Of a stretch of 64,000 nt of DNA, positions 38,709-48,596 are shown one piece after another. The position numbers were made by a program, and so were the translations under genes. Every line of letters begins with the position of its first letter. Positions within the stretch are counted from its first letter, which is position 1. The notes under the pieces are model-generated. The model was not told the DNA's origin and made no database searches. It saw only the letters and a program-made list of their open reading frames with translations. The stretch comes from Melioribacteraceae bacterium (GTDB lineage: Bacteria > Bacteroidota > Ignavibacteria > Ignavibacteriales > Melioribacteraceae). The stretch lies in NCBI GenBank assembly GCA_026417375.1, contig JAOADJ010000004.1, positions 1 through 64,000 on the forward strand, given 5' to 3'.

Positions 38709-41612
38709 ATGAATCAAAAATTACTTAACAGAATAATAGCATTTTTTGTTTTTTTAATTTCTGCAGTTCAATTTTTTGTTACTGCACAACCTACACTTTC
38801 ATTTTGGGATTGTGGTGAATTTGCAGCATCATCATATTCATTACAAGTACCACATCCACCTGGGACCCCCTTTTTCTTATTAGTTGGCAAATTATTTTCA
38901 ATGATTCCATTTGCAGAAGATATAGGTTTTAGAATTAATACAGTTTCAATTTTATCAAGTGCATTTTCTGTATTGTTTCTTTATTTAATTATTGTCAAAG
39001 TAATTCAATTCTATCACAAAAAAGAATTATCAACAGTTGCTGAAGGATTAAAAATTTATTTACCTGCAGCAATCGGGGCTTTATCTTTATCATTTAGCGA
39101 TACTTTTTGGTTTAATGGTGTTGAATCTGAAGTTTATGCCTTTTCTACATTTTTTATTGCATTAGTTGTTTGGCTTATGATTCTTTGGAATGAAAAAGCA
39201 GACGAACCTGAAAGTGAACGTTACTTAATTTTAATTTTCTATTTAATTGGTTTATCCACTGGTGTTCACTTAATGTCTGTTCTTGCAATTGTTTCAGTTG
39301 TAATGACTGTTTATTTCAGAAAGTATTTACAAAACGAAGAAACATTAAAGCAAACCGGAATTTTATTTTTAATACATGCAGGAATAATTTTAGTTGTTGC
39401 TGTTTTGATGTGGCTATCTCAAACAGATGCAGCTCCTCCTTCTCCTGAAGACTTTAAAGCTATTGATAGACGCTTTTTAATGATTTTTGCTTTGATTAGT
39501 ATTGTTTACATGGGTGTTTTTTACAAAAAAATATTTGTTAAAGATTCTATCTATATTCCTTTAGCAGCTGGTGGTGTTACTTTAATTGCTGTTTACCCCG
39601 GATTAGTTAAGTACTTTACTAAAATTATTTCCATTATAGGAAGTAATAATACAACACTTGGATTAATTGCATTGTTTGTAATTATTGGTGCAATCATTTA
39701 TTTAATTTATTGGACTTCAAAAGAAAATAAGTATACTTCTAATTTAATTCTTAAGTGTCTTCTCTTTGCTATTCTTGGTGTTACTACATATGCACAAATA
39801 ATGATAAGAGCAAATCAAGAGCCACCAATCAATATGAATAGTCCAAAAACTTTTACTGAATTGGAATCATATTTAAACCGTGAACAATATGGAGAATTTC
39901 CGATTTGGAAAAGAAGATACTCAAGTGAACCACATCAAATGGGTGTATTTACAAATTACTCAAGTGATTTTGATTTTCTATGGAATTACCAAATGAATCA
40001 TATGTTTAATCGTTATTTGTTTTGGAATTACATAGGTCGTGTTTCTAATGATCAAGATGCAGGTGTGGATTTCACTCAACTTTTAGGTATTCCATTCCTT
40101 CTTGGTTTATTTGGTTTATATCATCATTACAGACGCGATTGGAAAATGGCTTCTATATTTTTAGTAATGTTTATTTTCTTAGGATATTTAACTGCATTTT
40201 ATCAAAATCAACAAGAGCCACAACCTCGTGAAAGAGATTATTTTTATGTCGGTGCTTTCTTTGTTTTTTCAATGTGGATTGGTCTTGGTGTACGAGGGTT
40301 AATAGAATTACTTGAAGAAAATTTTGCGGGTCAGAATTTATTAAAACCAATCACCTGGGGAGTAATTGCAGTTAGCTTTTTTGCTGTTCCGGTTAATATG
40401 GCTAAACAGGAATGGTTCTGGCATGATAGATCAAAAAATTATGTTCCATGGGATTATGCTTATAATATGCTTCAGAGTGTTGCACCAAACGCTATACTTT
40501 TTACAAATGGTGATAATGACACCTTCCCTCTTTGGTATTTACAAGATGTTCAAGGTGTAAGACGCGATGTTCGTATTGCTAATCTTAGTTTGCTCAATAC
40601 AAATTGGTATATCAAACAACTGAAAAACAATCAACCTTATGGAACTGCTAAAATAGATATGAGCTTTACAGATGAAGAGATAGATCAATTATCACCAGTA
40701 AGATGGGAACCTCAGGAAGTTTCAATTCCGGTTTCTGATGAAACAATTAAAGAATTTGGAATTACTGATTCATCGGTTATTAAGAATAAAAGATTAACTT
40801 GGGTAATGCAACCTGGTGCTCAATTTGGTGATTTACAAGCCGTTCGTGTACAGGATTTAGTTGTTCTTGATATTATTGGAAAATCTCAATGGAAACGTCC
40901 GGTTTATTTTGCTGTAACTGTTTCTGATGATTCAAAAATTAGTCTTGATGATTATTTAATTATGGAAGGAATGGCTTGGCGTGTTATTCCGAAGAAAAAT
41001 AATAATAGAAATGTTGAATATGTTAATGAACCTGTTTTAAGAAAACAATTAATGGAAGAACCTGAAGGTTATAATAAATTGTATCAACCTGGTTTTAAAT
41101 TCCGTGGTTTAAATGATTCAACAATCTTTTTTGATGAAAACCATATTCGTTTAGTTCAAAATTATAGAAATGCGTACATCAGACTTTCGTTGCATTATTT
41201 ATATCAAGAAAAAAATAATAATAAAGTAACAGAAACTCTTGATATGATGGAGAAAAAAGTTCCTCGAAAAGTTATTCCAATGGATTATAGAATTAAACAT
41301 GATGTTGCTAAATTGTATTTCAATGCTGGGGCTATGAAACAATATAATGCTTTTGCAAAAGAAGTAATTGAAGAAGCTAAGAAACGATTGAATTCAAATC
41401 CACGGGATTATAATAGTTGGTATAATCCATATGATATTTTACTAACTCATTATGATAATTTAAAGATGTATAATGAAGGTTTAGAAATTGCTCAAAAACT
41501 TAAACAGCTCGTTCCAAATGATGAAAATATTAATGAACTTGTTGAACATTTTAGAAACTTAGCAATAACCGGCAAAGATGAAGTAACTAAACAAAAAATT
41601 GAAATAAAGTAA
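38709..41612 (+). CDS. DUF2723 membrane protein (protein O-mannosyltransferase-like)
   Basis: The 967-residue protein opens with a helix and then the DUF2723 signature PTLSFWDCGEFAASSYSLQV followed by PHPPGTPFFLLVGKLF. The acidic Asp/Glu in this first loop matches the GT-C catalytic loop of PMT-type enzymes. There are 10 or more membrane helices to about residue 570, then a periplasmic part with APNAILFTNGDNDTFPLWYLQ and a helical C-terminal region (TPR-like). This family (relative of eukaryotic TMEM260) is thought to glycosylate exported proteins with a lipid-linked sugar. It is followed by a GT9 gene 12 bases on. Confidence 0.88.
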   Translation: MNQKLLNRIIAFFVFLISAVQFFVTAQPTLSFWDCGEFAASSYSLQVPHPPGTPFFLLVGKLFSMIPFAEDIGFRINTVSILSSAFSVLFLYLIIVKVIQFYHKKELSTVAEGLKIYLPAAIGALSLSFSDTFWFNGVESEVYAFSTFFIALVVWLMILWNEKADEPESERYLILIFYLIGLSTGVHLMSVLAIVSVVMTVYFRKYLQNEETLKQTGILFLIHAGIILVVAVLMWLSQTDAAPPSPEDFKAIDRRFLMIFALISIVYMGVFYKKIFVKDSIYIPLAAGGVTLIAVYPGLVKYFTKIISIIGSNNTTLGLIALFVIIGAIIYLIYWTSKENKYTSNLILKCLLFAILGVTTYAQIMIRANQEPPINMNSPKTFTELESYLNREQYGEFPIWKRRYSSEPHQMGVFTNYSSDFDFLWNYQMNHMFNRYLFWNYIGRVSNDQDAGVDFTQLLGIPFLLGLFGLYHHYRRDWKMASIFLVMFIFLGYLTAFYQNQQEPQPRERDYFYVGAFFVFSMWIGLGVRGLIELLEENFAGQNLLKPITWGVIAVSFFAVPVNMAKQEWFWHDRSKNYVPWDYAYNMLQSVAPNAILFTNGDNDTFPLWYLQDVQGVRRDVRIANLSLLNTNWYIKQLKNNQPYGTAKIDMSFTDEEIDQLSPVRWEPQEVSIPVSDETIKEFGITDSSVIKNKRLTWVMQPGAQFGDLQAVRVQDLVVLDIIGKSQWKRPVYFAVTVSDDSKISLDDYLIMEGMAWRVIPKKNNNRNVEYVNEPVLRKQLMEEPEGYNKLYQPGFKFRGLNDSTIFFDENHIRLVQNYRNAYIRLSLHYLYQEKNNNKVTETLDMMEKKVPRKVIPMDYRIKHDVAKLYFNAGAMKQYNAFAKEVIEEAKKRLNSNPRDYNSWYNPYDILLTHYDNLKMYNEGLEIAQKLKQLVPNDENINELVEHFRNLAITGKDEVTKQKIEIK

Positions 41613-41623
41613 GAAAAATTAAA

Positions 41624-42703
41624 GTGAAGATTTTAGTAATAGCATTATCAGGAATTGGCGATGCTCTGCTTTTTACCCCAGCTTTACAAAAGTTAAGGCA
41701 AGCATCGCCAAATTCTAAAATTGATCTTCTTGTGATGTTTAAAGGTGTTAAAGATATTTATGAAAAACTTCCTTATGTAAATCAAATTTTTTTTCATGAT
41801 TTTATCAACGAAACTAAATTCAAATCACTTCTTTTTGTCTATTCATTAAGAAAAAAATATGATTATACAATCAATGTTTATCCATCAAACAGAAAAGAAT
41901 ATAACTTAATTAGCCGGATTATTGGAGCTAAACATCGATTTGCAATTAAATATTTACGCAAAGATTTTATTAATCTTGGTTTTTTAAATAATGTAAGAAT
42001 ATTAGAAAATGATTCTCTTCATAACGTTGAAGAAAATTTTTTAATGGTAGAAAAATTACTTCAGGAAAAATTTGATTCAATTCCTTCTTTACAAATTGAA
42101 CTGGATTCAACTGATTTAATTTATGCCAAAGATTTTTTAACAGAGATGCAAATTCAAAAAGATGATTTAGTTGTTGGTTTTCATCCCGGTTGCAATACAT
42201 TAAAAAATCATGATAAAAGAAGATGGGATACTAAAAAATTTGGTGAACTTGCAAAAAAAATAATTCATAATTATGATGCTAAAATTTTGTTATTTGGTGG
42301 ACAAGAAGAAAATAAATTAAAAGATGAAATAAAAAGTATTGCTAATCATAAAAATGTGATAAGTGTAAATACATTTAGTTTATCAAACACTGCTGCTGTA
42401 ATGAAACGATGTGATGTGTTTATCACAAACGATTCCAGCTTAATGCATGTTGCAGCTGCTTTAAAATTAAATATAATCTCGATAATTGGACCAACTAATT
42501 TGAATTATATTTATCCCTGGCAAACAAAATTTAAAGTTGCTTCATTAAACTTGAATTGCTCACCATGTTTTTATTACTCTCCTAAACCATTAACTTGTAA
42601 CAGAAAGGATGTTAAATTTAAATGTATAAAAGAATTAAGTGTTGATTTAGTATTCGATAAATTTGAAGATGTTATTGAAGAAAATTTTACTTTAAAGAGT
42701 TAA
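41624..42703 (+). CDS. Glycosyltransferase family 9 (heptosyltransferase-like)
   Basis: The start is a GTG, 12 bases after the DUF2723 gene. The 359-residue protein has the GT9 layout: MKILVIALSGIGDALLFTPALQKLR at the N terminus, VGFHPGCNTLKNHDKRRW near residue 185, ILLFGGQEENKLKDEI, and DVFITNDSSLMHVAAALK near residue 265, which bind the ADP-heptose-like donor. A Cys-rich segment follows (NLNCSPCFYY, LTCNRK, KFKCI), as in many GT9 proteins. It probably adds heptose or a related sugar to the LPS core, using the product of hldD. Its 3' end overlaps the convergent LOG gene by 17 bases. Confidence 0.9.
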   Translation: MKILVIALSGIGDALLFTPALQKLRQASPNSKIDLLVMFKGVKDIYEKLPYVNQIFFHDFINETKFKSLLFVYSLRKKYDYTINVYPSNRKEYNLISRIIGAKHRFAIKYLRKDFINLGFLNNVRILENDSLHNVEENFLMVEKLLQEKFDSIPSLQIELDSTDLIYAKDFLTEMQIQKDDLVVGFHPGCNTLKNHDKRRWDTKKFGELAKKIIHNYDAKILLFGGQEENKLKDEIKSIANHKNVISVNTFSLSNTAAVMKRCDVFITNDSSLMHVAAALKLNIISIIGPTNLNYIYPWQTKFKVASLNLNCSPCFYYSPKPLTCNRKDVKFKCIKELSVDLVFDKFEDVIEENFTLKS

Positions 42704-43217
42704 TTATATATTCGGCTAAATCATCAATTTCTAAAAAGCATTTTACCAAGCCAGTTCTTCTCTTTTCTTTTTTTATTTGAACTTCCATCAGATTAACAAT
42801 ATCGTTCCACATATTTCCATGTACAGCAATTGGTTTTTCATTTAGCATATTCTTATTAATAAATTCCCAAACTAATGCAAGCTCAACTAAAGTACCTGTA
42901 CCGCCTTGAAGAACCACATAAGCATTTCCGATTTCTATTAAGTTTGATAATCTTTCAAATAACGAATTACATTTAATTTCTTTTGTTAAATATTTACTTG
43001 GAATAGAATTATAAATATTTAATGTAACACCTATTGCTTCACCACCATTTTGAGAACAACCTTTTGATACTGCATCCATTATACCTTGATAACCACCTGA
43101 ACAAACATTTAAACCTGCTTTTGCAAATTTTTCACCTATTATAAATGCTGTTTTATATTCATCATCATTTTCCTTTGGAATAGAACTTCCAAAAACTGTA
43201 ACAAATTTTTTATTCAT
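42687..43217 (-). CDS. LOG family protein (nucleotide 5'-monophosphate phosphoribohydrolase-like)
   Basis: The 176-residue Rossmann-like protein has VTVFGSSIPKENDDEY, SGGYQGIMDAVSKG and the LOG signature VLQGGTGTLVELALVWE near residue 103 (family PGGxGTxxE; here QGGTGTLVE). Members remove the base from nucleoside monophosphates; those that act on cytokinin ribotides gave the name. In bacteria the natural substrate is unclear, likely purine or pyrimidine monophosphates. Its start overlaps the YjbQ stop by one base, and the hybrid kinase gene is directly upstream. Confidence 0.88.
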   Translation of the reverse strand: MNKKFVTVFGSSIPKENDDEYKTAFIIGEKFAKAGLNVCSGGYQGIMDAVSKGCSQNGGEAIGVTLNIYNSIPSKYLTKEIKCNSLFERLSNLIEIGNAYVVLQGGTGTLVELALVWEFINKNMLNEKPIAVHGNMWNDIVNLMEVQIKKEKRRTGLVKCFLEIDDLAEYIINSLK

Positions 43218-43636
43218 TATTCACCGATTAATTGTACTGTTATTTTTCTTTTACGCGGACGATTATCAAAATCAATTAAGATTATTTGTTGCCACGTTCC
43301 GAGAATTAATTTTTTATCTTTAAATGGAACAGTAAATGAAGCACCCTGAAGTGAAGCTCGTAAATGTGAAAATCCATTTCCATCATGCCAGGTATTATCA
43401 TGATGATAATTTTTATTAGATGGAATTAATTTTTCCATTAATTCAGGATAATCTTTTAACAATCCCGGTTCATATTCAATTGTTGTAATTCCAGCAGTTG
43501 CACCAGAAACAAATACTAACGCACTTCCTTCTGAAAAATTATTCTGAACAATTAACTTTTCAACATTTGAAGTAATATCAATTATATCATTAAATCCTTT
43601 TGTTGAAATTTCGAATGAGTGAGTTTCAATTTTCAT
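43217..43636 (-). CDS. YjbQ/UPF0047 family protein
   Basis: The 139-residue protein matches the YjbQ family: FSEGSALVFVSGATAGITTIEYEPG near residue 35, YHHDNTWHDGNGFSHLRASLQGASFTVP around 77-104 (the His and Asn of the active site) and LGTWQQIILIDFDNRPRKRKITV at the end. The family has weak thiamin-phosphate synthase activity but the main role is not settled. The start follows the hybrid kinase stop with no gap and its stop overlaps the LOG start, so the three are one operon. Confidence 0.9.
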   Translation of the reverse strand: MKIETHSFEISTKGFNDIIDITSNVEKLIVQNNFSEGSALVFVSGATAGITTIEYEPGLLKDYPELMEKLIPSNKNYHHDNTWHDGNGFSHLRASLQGASFTVPFKDKKLILGTWQQIILIDFDNRPRKRKITVQLIGE

Positions 43637-45871
43637 TTATCTTTTAACATTTAACCATTGGTCAATTGTAATTTTTAAGAAATGAATATTAATAGGTTTT
43701 GAAATGTAATCATCCATTCCCGCCGCTAAACATCTTTCTCTATCTTTCATACTTGAGTGTGCTGTTACAGCAATTATTGGAATTTTACAAAAAGGTTCTT
43801 CTAATTGCCTGATTTTTTTTGTTGCTTCTAAACCATCCATTCCACTCATTTCAACATCCATTAAAACTAAATTGTATTTTCCGGTTTTTACTGAATCTAT
43901 AGCTTCAAAACCAGTTGCTACAGCATCTATATCGTAACCAACTTCTTTTAAAATTTTTGACTCAAGATTTCGACTGATTGGGTTATCTTCAACAAGTAAT
44001 AATTTTTTTCTGTCTGATCTTTCTTTTACTTCTTCTGAGAAATTATTTACTGAATCATTTATTTGGACTATTTCTGAATCGGCTTCTTTTTTAACTTGTT
44101 GAATTTCATTTACTAATGGCAATTTAACAGTGAAAATAAATTTACTTCCAATTCCTACTTTGCTTTCAACATTTATTTCACCATTCATCAGCTTAACAAA
44201 CTCTTTGGCAATCATTAATCCAAGACCACTTCCTTCTTTTGCAGATTTTTTCCCTTTTATTTGAGAAAACGGTTCAAATAACATATTTAACTTATCTGAA
44301 GGAATTCCAGGTCCGGTATCATAAACTGTTGTTTGTAATTCAATAATGTTTTCATTACGGGATTTTAAAATTACTTCGATTCCAACTTTACCTTGCTCTG
44401 TAAACTTAATTGCGTTACCTAATAAATTAATTATTATTTGTCTGAATCTTGTTGGATCGCCATAAACACTTTGTGGAATTAAAGGATGAATATATTCTTC
44501 AATTTGTAATCCTTTAGATTTAGCTTGCTGATTCATTATTGTAATAACTTTTGCAATTTCATCACGAACATTAAATTCAACAATATCCAACTCCATTTTT
44601 CCGGCTTCAACTTTAGATAAATCTAAAATGTTATTAATAATTCCTAATAAAGATTCAGCTGCAACACGGGCATCTTTTGCAAATGATTTTAATTCATCAA
44701 TGCTTTCAAATAAATCATTTTCAATTAAAGTAAGAAATCCCATTACAGAATTCATTGGAGTTCTTACTTCGTGACTCATATTTGCTAAAAATTTTGATTT
44801 AAATTGACTTTCCTGTTGAGCTTTTTTTGCAGCAGAATCTGCTTTCATTTTTTCCAATCTAAGTGCATCAAGTGCCTTTTGTTTTTCTATCTCGGCTAAT
44901 ACCTGTTGGCTAATATCTTGTAAACTACCTTCGTATAAAAGTGGATAATTTTCATCATCTTCATTTTTACGAACATTCATTCTTACAGTAATTTCTGTCC
45001 CATCTTTTTTCTTAAATGGAACTCTATAATTTCTTACTCTTCCCTGCTTTTCTAAAAGTTTGATTAGTAATTCCCAATCTGATTTTCTTTTAAATATATC
45101 ATCAGGAACCGAAAATTTTTTAATATCATCTTCAAACTGAAACCCCAATAATTTTAACAAAGATGGATTTGCGGTAATTAATTTTCCATCAGGTGTAAAT
45201 TGAAATATTCCTTCTGCACTATTTTCAACCAAGCTTCTATATTTTTTTTCAGAAACCGCAACCTGAAAATTTTTAATAATTGCATCTTTTCTTAATTCGT
45301 TATTTATGTAATTTGCAACAATTGCCATAACACTTATTATCAATACAAGAATTACAGATTCAATCAGGTTTGGCAAAAGAAATATTTGCTTGCTACTAAC
45401 AAAAATTGAAATGGCAAAAACTATGTTATAATAAATAGCAACTATAATTTGATTTGAAAACTCCCAACTGAGAAACAGAGCAGCAATAAAAATAATCAGA
45501 CTAATTATTTGCGAATTAAAAACAATAGTTTTTGGGAAAAAGTAGATCATTACACCAAAAGAAACTACAATTGAAAAAAGTAGTAAATGAATTAAAACCG
45601 CCGGGTGTTTTTTACCAAAATTAGTATATGATATTAAAAGTAAAATAATCGAAATTGATACAGATGCCACACGGGATAAAATTGTGATATAATTTAGGTT
45701 ATGGAAAAGCCTATATTCAAAAAAGAGTGCAACTAAACTTGCAAACACAACAAACTTAGCTAATGATTGAAAAGGTTCAATTAACGCTTTTCTGCTTTCT
45801 TCTTTAAAGAATTCTAAACTTTTTAACTCGAGTGTGCTTTTTATATTATTTTCCTTCAATTTTAACAACAA
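43637..45871 (-). CDS. Hybrid sensor histidine kinase-response regulator
   Basis: The 744-residue protein appears to start with TTG at 45871, because a stop codon lies two codons upstream and no ATG is found early. It has about six membrane helices in residues 35-200, a PAS domain (YRSLVENSAEGIFQFTPDGK), a HisKA domain (FLANMSHEVRTPMNSV, phospho-His near 365), a HATPase domain with the N-box INLLGNAIKFTEQ and DTGPGIP, and a C-terminal receiver (LLLVEDNPISR, VLMDVEMSGMDG, YISKPI). All catalytic motifs are intact. It should autophosphorylate and pass phosphate to its own receiver. Signal unknown; co-transcribed with YjbQ and LOG. Confidence 0.92.
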   Translation of the reverse strand: MLLKLKENNIKSTLELKSLEFFKEESRKALIEPFQSLAKFVVFASLVALFFEYRLFHNLNYITILSRVASVSISIILLLISYTNFGKKHPAVLIHLLLFSIVVSFGVMIYFFPKTIVFNSQIISLIIFIAALFLSWEFSNQIIVAIYYNIVFAISIFVSSKQIFLLPNLIESVILVLIISVMAIVANYINNELRKDAIIKNFQVAVSEKKYRSLVENSAEGIFQFTPDGKLITANPSLLKLLGFQFEDDIKKFSVPDDIFKRKSDWELLIKLLEKQGRVRNYRVPFKKKDGTEITVRMNVRKNEDDENYPLLYEGSLQDISQQVLAEIEKQKALDALRLEKMKADSAAKKAQQESQFKSKFLANMSHEVRTPMNSVMGFLTLIENDLFESIDELKSFAKDARVAAESLLGIINNILDLSKVEAGKMELDIVEFNVRDEIAKVITIMNQQAKSKGLQIEEYIHPLIPQSVYGDPTRFRQIIINLLGNAIKFTEQGKVGIEVILKSRNENIIELQTTVYDTGPGIPSDKLNMLFEPFSQIKGKKSAKEGSGLGLMIAKEFVKLMNGEINVESKVGIGSKFIFTVKLPLVNEIQQVKKEADSEIVQINDSVNNFSEEVKERSDRKKLLLVEDNPISRNLESKILKEVGYDIDAVATGFEAIDSVKTGKYNLVLMDVEMSGMDGLEATKKIRQLEEPFCKIPIIAVTAHSSMKDRERCLAAGMDDYISKPINIHFLKITIDQWLNVKR

Positions 45872-45990
45872 TTTTTATTATTCATTATCGAAATTTAATG
45901 TAAAAACTAAAACATCTTAAACAGAAAAAATTTCTTAACTTAAATAAATAAAATTGTAGTAAATTTCAATTAATCATTTTGAGTAATTAT

Positions 45991-46581
45991 ATGATTGATT
46001 TTCTATATCAGATTGATGTAAAACTTTTCTATTTTATAAATCATACTTTATCAAATCCTTTTTTTGATAAAATTTTCCCTTTTTTAACTGAATTAAAAAA
46101 TTGGTACTTAGTTTATATTCTTTACTTTTTGTATTTATTAATTAGCGGCAAAAAAACAGGAAGAATAACAGCATTTTCGTTAATTCTTTTAATTGCTATT
46201 TCAGATCAATTAAGTAGCAACTTATTAAAAAATTTATTTGAAAGAATAAGACCTTGCAATGTTTTGGAAAATGTTAATCTACTGGTCACCTGTACAGAAT
46301 CTTTTTCTTTTCCATCTTCACATGCTGTTAATAATTTTGCTGCGGCAGTATTACTTTCAAGGTTTTATCCAAAATTTAAAATATGGTTTTATTCAATTGC
46401 CATACTTTTAGCTTTTTCAAGACCATATGTTGGAGTTCATTATCCTTCCGATGTAATCGGTGGGGCTTTAATTGGTTTATTAATTGGTTTTATATTTACA
46501 TTGTTAATTTCAAAGATTATTGATTTAACAGAAAAAAAAGAAAAATTTATTACCCGTAGATTTCAAAAAGTGGATTTATAA
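45991..46581 (+). CDS. PAP2-family membrane phosphatase
   Basis: The start is the ATG at 45991; a TTG four codons upstream is less likely because TTTTGAG then serves as the ribosome site. The 196-residue protein has about five helices and the three PAP2 motifs: KNLFERIRP (Kx6RP), PSSHAVN (PSxH) and SRPYVGVHYPSDVIGG (SRx5Hx3D). It acts on phospholipid or isoprenoid pyrophosphate, for example undecaprenyl pyrophosphate or lipid A phosphate, at the periplasmic face. It is one base from the AMP nucleosidase gene on the same strand. Confidence 0.93.
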   Translation: MIDFLYQIDVKLFYFINHTLSNPFFDKIFPFLTELKNWYLVYILYFLYLLISGKKTGRITAFSLILLIAISDQLSSNLLKNLFERIRPCNVLENVNLLVTCTESFSFPSSHAVNNFAAAVLLSRFYPKFKIWFYSIAILLAFSRPYVGVHYPSDVIGGALIGLLIGFIFTLLISKIIDLTEKKEKFITRRFQKVDL

Positions 46582-46582
46582 T

Positions 46583-47356
46583 ATGAAAACAAAATTAGAT
46601 ATTGCTAAAAACTGGTTGCCACGTTATACAGGAACTCAGATTGATGAATTTGGAGATTATTTACTCGTTACAAATTTTCAGAATTATGTAGAAAAATTTG
46701 CAGAGAAATTTAATTGCGAGATTAAAGGTGAAAACCGTCCGATGAAAACAGCAACTAATTCATCCGGATTATCAATTATTAATTTTGGAATGGGTTCTGC
46801 AAATGCTGCAACAGTTATGGATTTACTTATTGCACGTGAACCAAAAGGAGTTTTGTTTTTAGGTAAATGTGGTGGACTTAAAGATTCAACAGAAATTGGA
46901 CATTTTATTTTACCAACCGCAGCAATTCGGGGTGATGGTACAAGTAATGATTATTTTCCTCCAGAAGTTCCTGCTTTGCCTTCATTCAAACTACATAAGT
47001 TTGTTTCAGATAAAATTATAAAAAGAGAATTAGAATATCGCACAGGTGTTGTTTACACAACAAACAGAAGAGTCTGGGAATGGGATGAAAATTTTAAATC
47101 TTATCTAAAAAAAATTGGTGCTATTGGAATTGATATGGAAACTGCAACAATTTTTGTTGTAGGTTATGCAAATCAAATTGCTCGTGGTGCTTTATTGTTA
47201 GTTTCCGATTTGCCAATGTTTCCTGAAGGAATTAAAACAGAAGAAAGTGATAAAATGGTTACTCAAAATTATGTTGATATTCATTTAGAAATTGGAATTG
47301 AAGCGATGACTGATATTGGTAGCAAAGGTGAGCAAATTAAACATTTTACTTTTTAA
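46583..47356 (+). CDS. amn: AMP nucleosidase
   Basis: The 257-residue protein follows the short bacterial AMP nucleosidase type. Motifs are NFGMGSANAATVMDLLI, VLFLGKCGGLKDSTEIGHFILP (phosphate loop), RGDGTSNDYFPPEVPALPS, GAIGIDMETATIFVVG (Met-Glu of the nucleoside site) and SDLPMFPEGIKTEES. It splits AMP into adenine and ribose 5-phosphate, adjusting the adenylate pool. ATG follows the PAP2 stop by one base. No regulatory ACT-like or N-terminal domain of the E. coli Amn is present, so allosteric control probably differs. Confidence 0.92.
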   Translation: MKTKLDIAKNWLPRYTGTQIDEFGDYLLVTNFQNYVEKFAEKFNCEIKGENRPMKTATNSSGLSIINFGMGSANAATVMDLLIAREPKGVLFLGKCGGLKDSTEIGHFILPTAAIRGDGTSNDYFPPEVPALPSFKLHKFVSDKIIKRELEYRTGVVYTTNRRVWEWDENFKSYLKKIGAIGIDMETATIFVVGYANQIARGALLLVSDLPMFPEGIKTEESDKMVTQNYVDIHLEIGIEAMTDIGSKGEQIKHFTF

Positions 47357-47407
47357 TGGAACAATTTTTTTAATATTGGGTTTATACTCATAAATTCTGA
47401 GGAAATT

Positions 47408-47827
47408 ATGAAATACTTAGTAAAATTTACGTTAATACTTTTAGTTACAATTAATTTATTTGCTCAAAACAATGAATCTGAAGTTAAAACACAACTAAAT
47501 AAACTAATAGAATTAAGCAAAGCAAAAAATTATGAAAAAGCTTCTTTATTAATAGCATATAATGGTGATGATAAAGAAAGAATTAATAAAGATAACTTTG
47601 ATCCATCTAAAAAAGATGAACTTGAAAAAGTTAAAAGAATTGCAAAAAAAATATCTGCTTTGATTGATTTATCATCTAAATATGAAATAACTAATTTTCT
47701 AATTGATAAATCAAATCCGGAAATAAATATTGTTGAAATAACTTTTACGAGTGGCACTCAAAATCTTGTAACACAATTTTCATTTATTAAAACTGAAAAA
47801 GGTTATTTATTAACAAACATGAATTAA
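47408..47827 (+). CDS. Exported small protein, NTF2-like fold candidate
   Basis: The 139-residue product has a signal peptide (MKYLVKFTLILLVTINLFAQ) and GAGGA ahead of the ATG. The mature part has helices at residues 22-45 and 70-85, then alternating strands (YEITNFLIDKSNPEINIVEITFTSG and QFSFIKTEKGYLLTNM). This pattern suits a DUF4878/NTF2-like secreted domain, but no motif confirms it. It precedes the L,D-transpeptidase-like gene by two bases, so it may be envelope related. Function unknown. Confidence 0.65.
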   Translation: MKYLVKFTLILLVTINLFAQNNESEVKTQLNKLIELSKAKNYEKASLLIAYNGDDKERINKDNFDPSKKDELEKVKRIAKKISALIDLSSKYEITNFLIDKSNPEINIVEITFTSGTQNLVTQFSFIKTEKGYLLTNMN

Positions 47828-47829
47828 AA

Positions 47830-48588
47830 TTGAAATATTTTTTTCTTTATCTAAGTGTTGCATTCTTTTCATTCTCAAAATTTTTATTTCCTCAGGAATT
47901 GAATGACATAAAAAACCCAATAGCAAATTCACTTCAATTAATAATAATTATAACTGAAGATTGGGAAGCCAACAAAGGTTACCTTCAATATTTTGAAAGA
48001 AATAAATATGATGATAATTGGAATTCAAAAACTCAACCATTTGAAATAGCAATTGGAAAAAATGGTTTAGCATGGGGTTATGGTTTGCATGGAAATCAGT
48101 TGTCAAATTATAAAACAAAAAAAGAAGGCGATGGAAAATCGCCAGCAGGAGTTTTTAATTTAGGTTTTGTATTTGGATATAACAAACCAGAAGAAGTTAA
48201 AACTCTTAAAATGCCCTACTTTTATTCTCACTCAAAATGTTTTTGTATTGATGATGTAAACTCGGAATTTTACAATTTAGTTATTGATAGTACGTTAATC
48301 ACTAATGCCGATTGGAAAAGCAGAGAAAAAATGAAACTAAAAAATGATTTATATAAATGGGGAATTACAATAGAAAATAATTCAACACCAAGAATTAAAG
48401 GAAATGGTTCTTGTATATTTTTTCATATTTGGGATGAAAAAGAAAAACCAACAGCTGGATGTACTGTTATGTCTGAATCTAAATTAGTTGAAATAATTTA
48501 TTGGCTCGATAAAACAAAAAATCCTATTGTAGTTCAACTTCCCCAAAATGAATATGACAAATTAAAAACTGTCTGGAAACTTCCTTAA
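47830..48588 (+). CDS. L,D-transpeptidase family protein
   Basis: The start is TTG at 47830, two bases after the preceding gene, with a signal peptide (KYFFLYLSVAFFSFSKFLF). The 252-residue protein has the YkuD-like core: GDGKSPAGVFNLGFVFGYNKPEE near residue 98, and the catalytic pattern SCIFFHIWDEKEKPTAGCTVM near 198-218, where His and Cys form the active site (family HxxGC). Such enzymes form 3-3 peptide cross-links or attach proteins to peptidoglycan. It may be exported to the periplasm. Confidence 0.85.
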   Translation: MKYFFLYLSVAFFSFSKFLFPQELNDIKNPIANSLQLIIIITEDWEANKGYLQYFERNKYDDNWNSKTQPFEIAIGKNGLAWGYGLHGNQLSNYKTKKEGDGKSPAGVFNLGFVFGYNKPEEVKTLKMPYFYSHSKCFCIDDVNSEFYNLVIDSTLITNADWKSREKMKLKNDLYKWGITIENNSTPRIKGNGSCIFFHIWDEKEKPTAGCTVMSESKLVEIIYWLDKTKNPIVVQLPQNEYDKLKTVWKLP

Positions 48589-48596
48589 AAAATAAA

